From the NCBI GenBank assembly GCA_947446925.1, contig CANFHU010000005.1:62001-126000 (forward strand): 64,000 bases of DNA, read 5' to 3'. Both the position numbers and the translations under genes were made by a program. The notes beneath the pieces were generated by a model that saw only the letters and a list, made by a program, of their open reading frames with translations, ran no database searches and was not told the DNA's origin. This document shows positions 23,081 to 33,366 of the stretch, piece after piece. Numbering within the stretch: the first letter of the stretch is position 1; each line of letters opens with the position of its first letter. The stretch is from Flavobacteriia bacterium (lineage in GTDB: Bacteria; Bacteroidota; Bacteroidia; Flavobacteriales_D; Crocinitomicaceae).

Positions 23081-26000
23081 TTAATTTTTTATGATTTTTA
23101 CTAACATACGTTCAGAATTTCGTTCAACAACAATCAGATATATGCCATCTACGACATTTTCTAACTGAAATGCATGCGTACCATTTTTTTGGATCGATAT
23201 TTTATTACCAACTAAATCATAGGCTGTAATTTGATCATTTTCTTGAATTCCTTCTAATTGAAAGATTCCTGTATTAGTTGGATTTGGAAAAACACGAAAA
23301 AGGGTGGTTTCTATGTTATCTACCAATGAAATTTGAGGTGTGTAAAACTTACTCGTAACAATGCAACTATTAGCGACTACACTTATAAAATAGGTCTTAC
23401 CAATTTGATAAACAATGGATTGATTCGTTTCATTCTGTAATAAAATTCCGTCGCAATACCATTGGTAATTTGGAGAATTGCTTGCAATTAATAAGTTGTC
23501 CTTTTGCGTAATAATAGGTATAGTTGGATAAATATGGCGTTCGATGTTGATTGTATCCATATTAATACAACCGTTTGAACCAACAGCGGTAACAATATAT
23601 TCTCCAGGAACTACAAATATATTTGAGTCTTTATTTAAATATTTACCAGCATTCCAAGTATAACTCATAGCGCCAGAAGTCTTTACTTTTACAGGTTCGT
23701 TGTCGCAAGTAATATATGGTGTCGACAAATAATGTAGGGTAATTACTGGCGACTTGTAATCTTCTGAAATAAAAATGTTTTGTTGCGATTTACATCCTTT
23801 ATTATCCACTAAAGAAACAGTATAATTACCACCAATTGTAAACGAATTTGTGTCGGTTTGCAAAGACGTACCTCCATTCCATTGATATTTATATGCGCCT
23901 GTAACTTGAAGTCTTACACGTTTATTGGTACACGTTAGTTTATTTAATCCTTTAATCAAAACATAGGATTTTGCAGGAATAGTATCTGAAAGTATTAATA
24001 TACTATCATTCGATTGACAACCATTCGAACCAATTCCAGTAACAAAATATTTACCCCCATTTTTACATATAAGTGAATCCAATGTACTTATATTACCTGT
24101 ATTCCAACGGTAATTTGTTGCACCAGTCGCTTTTAGTAAAACTGTTTTTTGAACACATGTAAGAATAGAATCACCAATCGTTTTTAACGAAATATTAGGT
24201 TTGAGTGTATCCACACCAACTAGTAAACTATCCAACTTTGTACAACCATAAGAATCTGTAATAGTAATCAAATATTTACCTGGAAATGAAAAAGTAACGG
24301 TGTCATTTTGTGTGTTTGTCCCGCCCGACCATTGATACAATTTTCCGCCTTGGGCAATTGCGTTGATATTCTTTTTTGCACAAGAAATTTTGGTACTATC
24401 CATAAAGAATACCTTTGGACTAAATGGTGCTCTTGGGTAAATAGATACCGTATCATTAAACCTACAGTTTTTAGAATCTGTAATTTGAAATGGAAATTTT
24501 CCAGGTTGATTAAATATTTTTGTTGTTTTGGTGTCAAAATCAGACCAGATGATTGAATTAATACCACTTGCGGCAGTTATGGTAAGTAGGGTTGAGTCTG
24601 AACAGGGTAAAACAGTATCCCCTAGAATACTAATCGAAGGATTGGTCGATAATAAAAGGGATAATGCATTAATTTCACCAAAACCATACGCATTATTTGG
24701 AATACTCCCTTGAATCGTAAACTTCTTGGCAGAGGACTTCACAGCGGTTTTAAAATCTTGATAATTCGCTTTAGAGCATTTTTCTAAATAGAGTGCAGCA
24801 ACCCCAGCAACTAATGGAGAAGCCATTGAAGTTCCCGAATTCAAAACATGTAAACCTCCTTGATCCAATAAATTAAGACTAGAAGGGTTGTTTAAAATAG
24901 ATAATGGGTTAGCAGAAAAAATCTTAGTACCAGAGGCTACAATATCTGGTTTTATCTCTCCTTTTCGATTAGGTCCTTTCGAAGAAGAAACATGTATTTG
25001 ACCAGGTGCATACTCAGAAATATGTTGTATCTGATCTTTAGTCGTATAAGATGCTTTATTAGAAACATTCCCAACAGTCATTACTTTTTCCGAAGAAATG
25101 TAGGAAGAAAAAACAGTCTGTAGCGTATCTGCTAAAATATAATTTTTAATTGGAGGATAAACGGATTCACTCGGAATATTAACGGTTTCGAAATCATTAA
25201 AGTTCTTGGAACCAACCTTGTTAGCACTACCTCCCCAAACATCATAACTTCCTGTACCAGTGGTTGTAAATTGAAATAAATAATTAGTCGAGTCAATTCC
25301 AGTATACGCAGTTTGTAAGTGATATTCATGATTAATGATTTCAGCATAATAATCTACATAGGCGAGTTTAAGTCCATTTGCATTAAAAATAGTATCTCGC
25401 AATGCGTTGGGTGCGAAATTAAATGCTTCTGCGAAAGTTCTAAATTTTGTTTTACCGCTTAATGCATAAGTTCCAAAAGGTAGATTAACACCGGTCGCAA
25501 ATTGAACATCCTTAAATTTTAAGGAATCTGCCCACATTTCTAATAAAATGGAATTAGTGCCAGCAATACCTTTTGTGGTGCTTTTTACCCAAAAAAAAGA
25601 GGTGTCAGATGTAACTTCTCCGTGCACATGATACTTCCCTAAATTTCCATTATTACCTGCCGCTGCAACTACAATCCGTCCGGATTTCGCAGCTAGTAAG
25701 GATTCAATTAACTCCGATGCAGGATCATTACCATCATGCGAACCCATTGCAACTCCATAACTAATATTTATAACACAAGGTTTATCAAGTTGATCGGCAA
25801 TTTTGAATATATAATCACAAGCATCCGCAACTGTTAGGGTCCAGTTTTTTGCACTATTATTCGTTTTTACCATAACAATAGTTGCTTCGGGAGCCATTCC
25901 TCTGTGTTTTCCATTAGCACGACCATTACCAGCAGCAATACCTACGACATGTGTTCCATGACCAATATTATCTACTGCGGTACATAGACCGTTATCTATT

Positions 26001-26566
26001 TCTGATGCAGTCCAATTTTCTCCATAATTGTATGGTTGAGGAGATCGAGAAGTAGCAGAAGTTAAACTTTGGTCCCAATAGGAGTACACCCGTGTTTTTC
26101 CAGTAGAATCTTTAAAGTCCGGATGATTAAAATCAACCCCAGTATCCACAAAACCTAATAAAACTCCTTTTCCAGTATAGGCTTGCTGTAGATTATTTAA
26201 ACCTGAATGAACTTCATTTACTTGATGGTGAAATCGAGAGGTATCATTAAGTAATGTAGGTTCACTAATTTCTGAATATAAAAATTTAGCAATTGGAGAG
26301 GATAATAATTTGATGAAATCTTCCCCTGAAATTGTAAGGAAAATCCAATTTACAGTCTTTTTTTTGATAGAAAAATGTTGTTTTTGTATAAATTCATTCA
26401 CTTCTGCACAATTAGAAAGTGAGATGGCTAACTGATCATTTTCCTTTAAATTTTCAAGTAAAAAAGCATGTTTTAAATGTACAGTTTGACTAAAAATAGT
26501 ATCGACTGGATGGATGATCAGTATAAAAGAAAGAATAAAAAGAGGTGTAATAAACTTAATTTTCAT
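23081..26566 (-). CDS. T9SS-exported subtilisin-like serine peptidase
   Basis: About 1161 residues. The signal peptide is FITPLFILSFILIIHPVDTIF. The S8 peptidase domain contains all three catalytic residues: Asp in LLGFVDTGVDFNHPDF (about 141), His in GHGTHVVGIAAG (about 203) and Ser in LNSGTSMASPLVAGVAALY (about 578). The PA-like insert between His and Ser is long. The C-terminal half carries several Ig/PKD-like repeats, each ending in D/N-x-x-G-C-x-x-x-D, such as ITDSYGCTKLDS and AVGSNGCINMDT. The last ~75 residues form a type A sorting domain (FRVFPNPTNTGIFQLEG to MLVKIIKN). It is expected to be exported by the type IX system and anchored or released at the cell surface. The ATG at 26566 is preferred over 26602 because it gives a proper signal peptide. 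Confidence 0.93.
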   Translation of the reverse strand: MKIKFITPLFILSFILIIHPVDTIFSQTVHLKHAFLLENLKENDQLAISLSNCAEVNEFIQKQHFSIKKKTVNWIFLTISGEDFIKLLSSPIAKFLYSEISEPTLLNDTSRFHHQVNEVHSGLNNLQQAYTGKGVLLGFVDTGVDFNHPDFKDSTGKTRVYSYWDQSLTSATSRSPQPYNYGENWTASEIDNGLCTAVDNIGHGTHVVGIAAGNGRANGKHRGMAPEATIVMVKTNNSAKNWTLTVADACDYIFKIADQLDKPCVINISYGVAMGSHDGNDPASELIESLLAAKSGRIVVAAAGNNGNLGKYHVHGEVTSDTSFFWVKSTTKGIAGTNSILLEMWADSLKFKDVQFATGVNLPFGTYALSGKTKFRTFAEAFNFAPNALRDTIFNANGLKLAYVDYYAEIINHEYHLQTAYTGIDSTNYLFQFTTTGTGSYDVWGGSANKVGSKNFNDFETVNIPSESVYPPIKNYILADTLQTVFSSYISSEKVMTVGNVSNKASYTTKDQIQHISEYAPGQIHVSSSKGPNRKGEIKPDIVASGTKIFSANPLSILNNPSSLNLLDQGGLHVLNSGTSMASPLVAGVAALYLEKCSKANYQDFKTAVKSSAKKFTIQGSIPNNAYGFGEINALSLLLSTNPSISILGDTVLPCSDSTLLTITAASGINSIIWSDFDTKTTKIFNQPGKFPFQITDSKNCRFNDTVSIYPRAPFSPKVFFMDSTKISCAKKNINAIAQGGKLYQWSGGTNTQNDTVTFSFPGKYLITITDSYGCTKLDSLLVGVDTLKPNISLKTIGDSILTCVQKTVLLKATGATNYRWNTGNISTLDSLICKNGGKYFVTGIGSNGCQSNDSILILSDTIPAKSYVLIKGLNKLTCTNKRVRLQVTGAYKYQWNGGTSLQTDTNSFTIGGNYTVSLVDNKGCKSQQNIFISEDYKSPVITLHYLSTPYITCDNEPVKVKTSGAMSYTWNAGKYLNKDSNIFVVPGEYIVTAVGSNGCINMDTINIERHIYPTIPIITQKDNLLIASNSPNYQWYCDGILLQNETNQSIVYQIGKTYFISVVANSCIVTSKFYTPQISLVDNIETTLFRVFPNPTNTGIFQLEGIQENDQITAYDLVGNKISIQKNGTHAFQLENVVDGIYLIVVERNSERMLVKIIKN

Positions 26567-26701
26567 AAAAAGTAGTATGAATACGAATGCTAAATTAAAC
26601 ATCTAATTTAACCAAAAATGGAATAAATTTCATGTTAAACTCAATATGTTGGGTGATTTTTTCGATATTTGTTTATTATACCCTTGTATCTCTTTTTGTT
26701 T

Positions 26702-28744
26702 ATGAAGAAATTTATTTTTTTTAGTCTCTTAATTTTATTTTCTGGGTACGCTTTATCACAAACGGACGAGCAGAAAAAACAAGAATTCTCTAAAAAAGTG
26801 AAGGATGGAGATATGCTTTATGCCCAAGGGAAATTCTTAGAAGCAAAAAAAGCCTATGAATTCGCAGCAACATTGAATCCAACGGATGAAAATGTTAAAA
26901 AACAAATTCAAATTTGCGACGCGAATGAACAAAAAAAATCCGGATTTGAGGCGGATAAAGAATATAACAAATTGATCAGTAAGGCTGATGAAAAATTTAA
27001 GGCTGGAGATTATCAAGGTGCGAAAGATCTTTTTACGCGTGCAACTAAAATCAAAACGTCGGATACTTATCCACCCAAGATGTTGAACCAAATTGAAGAT
27101 TTGTTACATCCAAAAACTATTGCTAAAGCAGAACCACTTCCTGATTTAGGACAAACCTCTGAAATGTCAATAGAAGAAGCACAAAAAGCATTGAAGGCAG
27201 CAGATATTGCACGTAAAAATCAACAGAATACAGGCGTAATCAACAAAACAGATATACTTACTAAAAATGAAGATGAACTTGCTTACAATCGTATTAAAGA
27301 AATGGAAGCAGCTGGAGTTGGTTTATCAGAAGTTAGAAAAAGAATCGACAGTTTAAATCAAGTGGATACCCATGCCAAAGATACGGTGAATATTAAATTA
27401 CAACATGAAGATAATTCTGTAACATCCGTAATAAATTTTCAGCATACTTACCAACGCGATTTATTAGGATTTGTAGATCGAACACTTGTAAATAAAGCGA
27501 AAATTAATGACAGTATAAACTTTAAAAATAAAGAAATAGGTACCAATAACGATACGCTTTTTTTTAACAAAGCAGTACAATTCGAGCAATCTGCAATACA
27601 AGAGTCAGATAAAGTAAAGAATACGCAAGCTGATACAGAAAAATCAATATCAAATGCTGTTTCTAGGGATGAAAAAAGAGTAAGTGATAATGTTATAATT
27701 AAAGAAGAAGTATTAGAATTAGTCAATGAAACAAACGAAAATATTCAAGAAATTGAAACCTTATTAACGAAAAAAAACATCAAAAACACGAATGAAACTG
27801 TAGAAAAACACCTTGAATTTTCAGAGAAAGAAGAAGTTCTAACCATTGAAAACAGTAAAATAAATGGTGTCAATAATGAAAAATTACAGTTACAATCGAA
27901 ACAAATTGAAGTTTTTGATGATTCTATTCTGGTATCACCTGAAAAAAGAAGAAACCAATTAACGGATAGTCTAAATAAAAGATATTATAATCATGAATTT
28001 AATTTTTCTGACTATCAAGATTCAAACAGACTACAAGTAATAAACAAAGTAAAAGCTTCTGTATCCGTAGTACAAACGGAAATCGATGACATTGAAAGTA
28101 ACCAAACTTCTAAACGTCAAGAACATGAAATTGCTATTAATAAACTTGAAAATATCAGATTTAACCTAGAAGATTCTGTAAGTAAAATAGTAAATACTTC
28201 CGCAAAAGAATTAGATGTGTTGGTTAAGAAGCAAGAAAATCAAGCACTTGACGCAAATGATGTAGATTCAAAAGATATCAACGCTTCTTCGGTAAGATTA
28301 ACTAATTTAGAAACGGAAACAAATCGTTATGCTGCTCAAGGAAATACAAAACCTTCAGATTCTCAAGCTACAATCGACAATTTAAATAGTAGAATTGAAA
28401 ACTCTAAAGATTTAGATAATGAAAAAAGAACAGTTAAAGCATTAGAAACGAAAAGTATAATTGAAAATATAGAAAAAAGAGGAGTCGTATTTGATGATAA
28501 GGCTGCAAACTCTATCGGTACGCTTTACCCTGAAGGGGTAACTCAAGAGCAATTTAACAAATCAGACGATAAAGGAAGTCTTTTAGCAGTTGTTACACGA
28601 AGAATAGTTGTTAAAAATGGGTATGGTCAAGTTTATACACGTACGCAAACAAAAGACTTTATAACGTATTCTAAAAATGGGGCAGCATCCACTGAAGCAA
28701 TTTGGCAACGCGAAACCCAAGACGCTAAATTGAAGAAAAACTAA
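26702..28744 (+). CDS. TPR/coiled-coil periplasmic protein
   Basis: About 680 residues from the ATG at 26702; an ATG at 26669 gives a longer N-terminus. After a signal peptide (FIFFSLLILFSGYALSQ) come two or three TPR-like units (DGDMLYAQGKFLEAKKAYEF; ADEKFKAGDYQGAKDLFTRA). A long acidic, Asn/Glu/Lys-rich region follows that is predicted as coiled coil or disordered. The end holds a compact conserved module with GTLYPEGVTQEQF, RRIVVKNGYGQVYTR, FITYSKNG and IWQRET. I have the impression this end module is shared by other proteins of the group, but I cannot name it. It is divergent from the subtilisin gene and 16 bp upstream of mpl. The role is unknown; a surface-organising function is a guess. 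Confidence 0.7.
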   Translation: MKKFIFFSLLILFSGYALSQTDEQKKQEFSKKVKDGDMLYAQGKFLEAKKAYEFAATLNPTDENVKKQIQICDANEQKKSGFEADKEYNKLISKADEKFKAGDYQGAKDLFTRATKIKTSDTYPPKMLNQIEDLLHPKTIAKAEPLPDLGQTSEMSIEEAQKALKAADIARKNQQNTGVINKTDILTKNEDELAYNRIKEMEAAGVGLSEVRKRIDSLNQVDTHAKDTVNIKLQHEDNSVTSVINFQHTYQRDLLGFVDRTLVNKAKINDSINFKNKEIGTNNDTLFFNKAVQFEQSAIQESDKVKNTQADTEKSISNAVSRDEKRVSDNVIIKEEVLELVNETNENIQEIETLLTKKNIKNTNETVEKHLEFSEKEEVLTIENSKINGVNNEKLQLQSKQIEVFDDSILVSPEKRRNQLTDSLNKRYYNHEFNFSDYQDSNRLQVINKVKASVSVVQTEIDDIESNQTSKRQEHEIAINKLENIRFNLEDSVSKIVNTSAKELDVLVKKQENQALDANDVDSKDINASSVRLTNLETETNRYAAQGNTKPSDSQATIDNLNSRIENSKDLDNEKRTVKALETKSIIENIEKRGVVFDDKAANSIGTLYPEGVTQEQFNKSDDKGSLLAVVTRRIVVKNGYGQVYTRTQTKDFITYSKNGAASTEAIWQRETQDAKLKKN

Positions 28745-28760
28745 TAACAAATCCAAGTAT

Positions 28761-30116
28761 ATGAGGGTACATTTCATTGCAATAGGCGGTAGTGCTATGC
28801 ATAACTTAGCAATTGCTTTAAGTAGAAAAGGGTATCAGGTAACAGGTTCAGATGATGAAATTTTTGAACCTTCGGCAAGTCGATTAAAAATTCAAGGGAT
28901 ATTTCCACAAAATATAGGTTGGAATGAAACGAATATTTCCGACGAACTAGATGCAGTGATTCTTGGTATGCATGCACGTGCGGATAATCCAGAACTATTA
29001 AAAGCGAAAGAATTAAACCTTCCAATTTATTCGTATCCAGAGTATTTATACGAACAGAGTAAAAATAAAAAACGAATTGTAATTGGTGGTAGTCATGGTA
29101 AAACTACGATTACTTCTATGCTCTTGCATGTTGTGAAACTAGTAGGTGTAGATGTGGATTATATGGTAGGTGCCCAATTAGAAGGGTATGATTGTATGGT
29201 AAAATTAACAGATTCTGCACCCTATATGATTTTAGAAGGGGATGAGTACTTAAGTTCTCCGATTGATCCTAGACCAAAATTTCATCTTTACAAACCTCAC
29301 ATTGCAATTATTAGCGGTATCGCGTGGGACCATATCAATGTGTTTCCAACGTTTGAAAATTATGTGGAGCAATTCAAGATTTTTTGTGAATGTATCGAGG
29401 AAAATGGAGCGTTAATTTATAATGAAGAAGATTCTGAAGTTAAGAATTTAGGAATAACTTTTACCAATAAATTAAATACAATCGCTTATAAAACACCAAA
29501 TTATGTAGTTTCCAATTCTGGTACAATTGTAACATTTGATGGTAAAGAATATACATTGAAAATTTTCGGTGCACATAACCTTCAAAATATGATGGGTGCA
29601 ATGTTTTTAGCACAACAAATGGAGATTTCAAACCATGATTTCTTAACTGCTATGGGTACTTTCACAGGTGCAGGTAAAAGACTTCAAAAGGTAGTTGAAT
29701 CAACAAATTTTGTTATGTTTAAAGACTTTGCACATTCTCCTTCAAAATTAATGGCTACAACTAAAGCGGTGAAAGAGCAATACAATGATAGAGAAGTAAT
29801 AGCATGTATGGAATTACATACATTTTCTTCATTAAAGAAAGAATTTCTTCCGCATTATAACAATACAATGGCACAGGCCGACGAAGCGATTGTATATTTT
29901 AGTCCAGAAGTAGTACACCATAAAAAACTAGAACCGATAAGCATAACTCAGGTAAAAGAAGCCTTTGGTGGTGATGTACATGTATTCAATAAAACAGAAG
30001 ATGTACTTTCTTTTATTCATGCTAAACAATGGAATAACAAAGTATTACTTATGATGAGTTCTGGAACTTTTGATGGTATAGATTATGATAAATTGGGAGA
30101 AGAATTATTAAAATAA
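28761..30116 (+). CDS. mpl: UDP-MurNAc:L-Ala-D-Glu-meso-Dap ligase Mpl
   Basis: This 451-residue member of the Mur ligase family recycles the murein tripeptide by joining it to UDP-MurNAc with ATP. Visible marks are the N-terminal Rossmann segment HFIAIGGSAMHNLAIALSRK, the P-loop IGGSHGKTTITSM (about 105-117), the Mpl-type EGDEYLSSPIDPRPKF and the C-terminal HSPSKLMATT. Typical length. It follows the TPR gene by 16 bp, so they may be co-transcribed. A symmetrical terminator separates it from the convergent aminotransferase gene. Confidence 0.95.
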   Translation: MRVHFIAIGGSAMHNLAIALSRKGYQVTGSDDEIFEPSASRLKIQGIFPQNIGWNETNISDELDAVILGMHARADNPELLKAKELNLPIYSYPEYLYEQSKNKKRIVIGGSHGKTTITSMLLHVVKLVGVDVDYMVGAQLEGYDCMVKLTDSAPYMILEGDEYLSSPIDPRPKFHLYKPHIAIISGIAWDHINVFPTFENYVEQFKIFCECIEENGALIYNEEDSEVKNLGITFTNKLNTIAYKTPNYVVSNSGTIVTFDGKEYTLKIFGAHNLQNMMGAMFLAQQMEISNHDFLTAMGTFTGAGKRLQKVVESTNFVMFKDFAHSPSKLMATTKAVKEQYNDREVIACMELHTFSSLKKEFLPHYNNTMAQADEAIVYFSPEVVHHKKLEPISITQVKEAFGGDVHVFNKTEDVLSFIHAKQWNNKVLLMMSSGTFDGIDYDKLGEELLK

Positions 30117-30133
30117 TCTAAAAAACTAATTTA

Positions 30134-30171
30134 AATAAGAAAGGCAATCTAATTAGATTGCCTTTCTTATT
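30134..30171. terminator. Bidirectional terminator between mpl and aminotransferase
   Basis: A 38-bp near-perfect palindrome, AATAAGAAAGGCAATCTAA (30134-30152) and its complement (30153-30171). It sits between convergent genes and can serve both. Confidence 0.85.
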
Positions 30172-30185
30172 TATTGAGTTAAAAT

Positions 30186-31382
30186 TTAAATCCTTCCTGG
30201 ATAAACCTTCAAAGCTTCTTCCAATACTTTCACCGCTTTATGTAATGAATCTTGATTTAATACATAAGCAATACGCGCTTCTTGTGTTCCTGAACCTTTC
30301 GTAGAATAGAACCCATTTGCTGGTGCCATCATTACGGTTGCACCTTGGTATTCAAAATCTTCTAATAACCATTGACAAAATTTCTCTGCATCATCTACAG
30401 GGAATTTTGCAACACAATAGAAAGCTCCACTTGGTTTTGGGCAAAACACACCAGGAATGCTATTTAAACCATCTACCATAATGTTTCTACGTGTAACATA
30501 TTCTTCAACCACATTATCAAAATAAGATTGTGGTGTATTCAACGCTGCCTCCGCTGCAATTTGATCAATGGTTGGAGGTGATAAACGCGCTTGACCAAAC
30601 TTCAATGCAGCTGAAATTACTTCATGATTTTTAGAAATCAATGCTCCAATTCTCGCTCCACACATAGAATAACGCTTAGAAACAGAATCAATCATAATTA
30701 CATTATTCTCAATTCCTTCCAGATTCATCGTAGAAAATGGAACAGCTCCATCATAACAAAACTCACGGTAAACTTCATCTGCAAACAAGAATAAATCATG
30801 TTTTTTAACGATGTCACGTAATTTTTCTAATTCTTCTTTGGTATATAAATATCCAGTTGGATTTCCTGGGTTACAAATCAAAATTGCTCTCGTTTTAGAA
30901 GTGATTTTTTTCTCAAACTCTTCCACTGGAGGTAAAGCAAATCCAGACTCAATCGAAGAAGCCACTGGAACAACTGTTAAACCTGCAGTTACAGCAAACC
31001 CATTGTAATTCGCATAAAATGGCTCAGGAATAATCACTTCATCCCCAGGATTACAAGTGGTCATGAATCCAAAGATTAAAGCCTCAGAACCACCTGTAGT
31101 GATAATAATATCTTCTGGGTTTACAGGTAAACCTGTGCGTTGGTAGAACGCGGATAAACCATTTCTATACGACTCCAAACCAGCAGAGTGTGTGTACTCA
31201 ATCACTTTTTGATCAAAATTCTTAATTGCATTCAAAGCAACTTCTGGAGTTTCGATGTCTGGTTGACCAATATTTAAATGGTAAACTGTTTTTCCTTTTT
31301 TCTTTGCTGCGTCTGCATATGGTACCAATTTTCGAATCGGTGAAGCAGGCATATCAATCGCTTTCTGTGCTATCTTTGGCAT
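30186..31382 (-). CDS. PLP-dependent class I/II aminotransferase
   Basis: This 398-residue aspartate-aminotransferase-fold enzyme contains YHLNIGQPDIETPE (about 36-49), ICNPGNPTGYLYTKEELE, the strand ending in Asp that binds the cofactor ring (FLFADEVYREF) and the Schiff-base Lys in DSVSKRYSMCGARIG (about 236). Homologues annotated AspC-like in Bacteroidota use aromatic or acidic amino acids, so the exact substrate is open. The promoter is probably the minus-strand TAAATTTG at 31401-31408. Transcribed alone, it is divergent from the VanX-like gene. Confidence 0.93.
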   Translation of the reverse strand: MPKIAQKAIDMPASPIRKLVPYADAAKKKGKTVYHLNIGQPDIETPEVALNAIKNFDQKVIEYTHSAGLESYRNGLSAFYQRTGLPVNPEDIIITTGGSEALIFGFMTTCNPGDEVIIPEPFYANYNGFAVTAGLTVVPVASSIESGFALPPVEEFEKKITSKTRAILICNPGNPTGYLYTKEELEKLRDIVKKHDLFLFADEVYREFCYDGAVPFSTMNLEGIENNVIMIDSVSKRYSMCGARIGALISKNHEVISAALKFGQARLSPPTIDQIAAEAALNTPQSYFDNVVEEYVTRRNIMVDGLNSIPGVFCPKPSGAFYCVAKFPVDDAEKFCQWLLEDFEYQGATVMMAPANGFYSTKGSGTQEARIAYVLNQDSLHKAVKVLEEALKVYPGRI

Positions 31383-31474
31383 AATCGTATTTTAAAGATG
31401 CAAATTTAATGAAATCTTCAATAAAACATTCATTAGTTTTGTAATTAGAAGTTTAATTTTTTACTACTAGGATT

Positions 31475-32161
31475 ATGAAAAAAAAAGGTGTTTATTTTGT
31501 ATTTTGCTTACTAATAGTATTAACTTCTTTTAAACTTAATCAGTCTCAAAGTCCAAAAAAACTACGTAAAGGATTTGAAAAATTAGTCAATATTCAAACG
31601 CTTGATTCTTCCATTCACGTGGATCTTAAATATGCTACATCGGATAATTTTATGAAAAAACGCTTGTATTTTGATATCGATAATGCCTATTTACAAAAAG
31701 AAATAGCACAAAAATTGGTAAAAGCAAATACACTTCTAAAAAAACTACACGCTAACTATCGCTTATTGATCTATGATGCTGCACGTCCACGTTCAATACA
31801 ACAGACTATGTGGGATGCGTTAGATACGATTCCAGTAAAAGAACGCACTAAATTTGTTTCCAATCCTGCAAATGGAAGTGTACATAATTATGCCGCTGCA
31901 GTAGATCTTACTATTTGTAATAACACTGGAAAACCACTAGATATGGGAGCAGGATACGATGATATTAGACAAATAGCTTATCCAAGTAAAGAAGACTATT
32001 TTTTAAAAAAGGGAATGATATCTAAAAAACAAATTGAAAACAGGAAGTTATTACGTAAAGTGATGATTACTAATGGATTTACTAATATCCCAACAGAATG
32101 GTGGCATTTTAACGGTGTCACGCGTAAGCAAGCAAAAGCATTGTTTAAAATTCTAGAGTAA
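31475..32161 (+). CDS. D-alanyl-D-alanine dipeptidase (VanX/DdpX-like)
   Basis: This 228-residue M15 metallopeptidase has an N-terminal membrane segment (VYFVFCLLIVLTSFKL). The family motif is IHVDLKYATSDNFM, then YDAARPRSIQQTMW. Zinc ligands are in GSVHNYAAAVDLT (His and Asp) and EWWHFNG (Glu and His). The canonical S-x-H-x-x-G has Ala for Gly here, which is conservative. It is likely a periplasmic D,D-dipeptidase in peptidoglycan salvage. A plus-strand TAGTTTTG box lies at 31434-31441. Its last 17 bases overlap the end of the convergent ispH gene. Confidence 0.9.
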   Translation: MKKKGVYFVFCLLIVLTSFKLNQSQSPKKLRKGFEKLVNIQTLDSSIHVDLKYATSDNFMKKRLYFDIDNAYLQKEIAQKLVKANTLLKKLHANYRLLIYDAARPRSIQQTMWDALDTIPVKERTKFVSNPANGSVHNYAAAVDLTICNNTGKPLDMGAGYDDIRQIAYPSKEDYFLKKGMISKKQIENRKLLRKVMITNGFTNIPTEWWHFNGVTRKQAKALFKILE

Positions 32162-33362
32162 TAGTTTCAAAATCTGCTTCAACACCAAATAAATCCAAAA
32201 TTTTAACGATTACAGCATCTACAACTGCATCTGGACAGGATGCACCTGAAGTTAATATGATTCGTGTCTTATCTTTTTCTGGTAAAAAAGTAAATAAATG
32301 TTCTTCTTCCTTAGAATGAATATTGAAGGATGTAATTTGATTTTTAGCGGAGATACTTTTTTCCGAAAGAATAAAATAGGTGGTAAATTTTTCTTCTAAC
32401 AACTCTACTAAATGGGTGGTGTTTGAACTATTATACCCTCCAACAACAATCGCTAAATCTGCATCTTCTTCTAGTAATCCTAGTGTTGCAGATTGGTTAT
32501 CATTTGTTGCATAACATAGTGTATCACGCGTATCTGCAATATGATTTTTGATAACTTCTTCCCCGTATTTCGTAATCATGGTTTCACGAAGAAATTCGGT
32601 TATTTCTTGTGTTTCAGTTGCTAACATGGTGGTTTGATTAACTACTCCGATTCTTTGTAAATCCCTAGTTGGATTAAATCCTTCCGAATATTTCCCTCTA
32701 AAATATGCACTAAATTCTTCCTCTGCTATGTTTCCCAAAATAAACGCACTAACCTTTTTTGCTTCTGCTAAATTTTTGACTACTAAAGTCGGTGCATTTA
32801 GATTGCTATGTGAAAAAGTTGCGCGTGTCTCTTCATGGTCATGTTTACCATGAATGATAATTGTGTGATTATTTTGTCCAAGTGTTTCAGAGCGATTCCA
32901 AACTTTCTCTACAAAAGGACATGTGGTATTATAGGCTTTCACATCTACACCTATATCGGTTAATTTTTGTTCAATTTCCAATGTAGTTCCAAAAGCCGGA
33001 ATAATAACAATATCCTCCGAACTAAGCGCTTCCCATGGGATTAATTGCTTTCCATGAGTGTCTTGAATAAATTCGATACCATAACTTTGTAAATCTTCAT
33101 TCACCCCTGGATTATGTATCATCTGACTTAATAAGAAAATACGTTTACCTGGGTTATTGTGCACTGCTTTATAAGCTATTTCAATGGCATTTTCCACACC
33201 ATAACAAAAACCAAAATGGCGTGCAATTAAAAATTCTATTTTCCCAAATTTTAATAGAGTAGGAGTAAAGTCCTTTTTTCTAGGGTCTTGTGTTTTACGT
33301 GCTGCCTTTACTTTACTTATAATTGGTGATTTATAAAAAGCAGGGATTTCAAATTTTTTCAT
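32145..33362 (-). CDS. ispH: 4-Hydroxy-3-methylbut-2-enyl diphosphate reductase IspH
   Basis: This 405-residue enzyme performs the last step of the MEP isoprenoid pathway, giving IPP and DMAPP. The three Cys ligands of its iron-sulfur cluster are seen in ARHFGFCYGVENAIEIA (about 54), NTTCPFVEKVW and LTSGASCPDAVVDA. E and T/H active-site segments occur in TTMLATETQEI and IIHGKHDHEE. It belongs to the longer form with an N-terminal extension that is usual in Bacteroidota. It starts 4 bp after the exporter gene stop. The 3' end overlaps the VanX-like gene by 17 bp. Confidence 0.95.
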   Translation of the reverse strand: MKKFEIPAFYKSPIISKVKAARKTQDPRKKDFTPTLLKFGKIEFLIARHFGFCYGVENAIEIAYKAVHNNPGKRIFLLSQMIHNPGVNEDLQSYGIEFIQDTHGKQLIPWEALSSEDIVIIPAFGTTLEIEQKLTDIGVDVKAYNTTCPFVEKVWNRSETLGQNNHTIIIHGKHDHEETRATFSHSNLNAPTLVVKNLAEAKKVSAFILGNIAEEEFSAYFRGKYSEGFNPTRDLQRIGVVNQTTMLATETQEITEFLRETMITKYGEEVIKNHIADTRDTLCYATNDNQSATLGLLEEDADLAIVVGGYNSSNTTHLVELLEEKFTTYFILSEKSISAKNQITSFNIHSKEEEHLFTFLPEKDKTRIILTSGASCPDAVVDAVIVKILDLFGVEADFETITLEF

Positions 33363-33366
33363 GATA

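Noticed and set aside
23081..28744. Shadow frames opposite the subtilisin and TPR genes
   Set aside because: Short, no motif, fully explained by long genes on the other strand.
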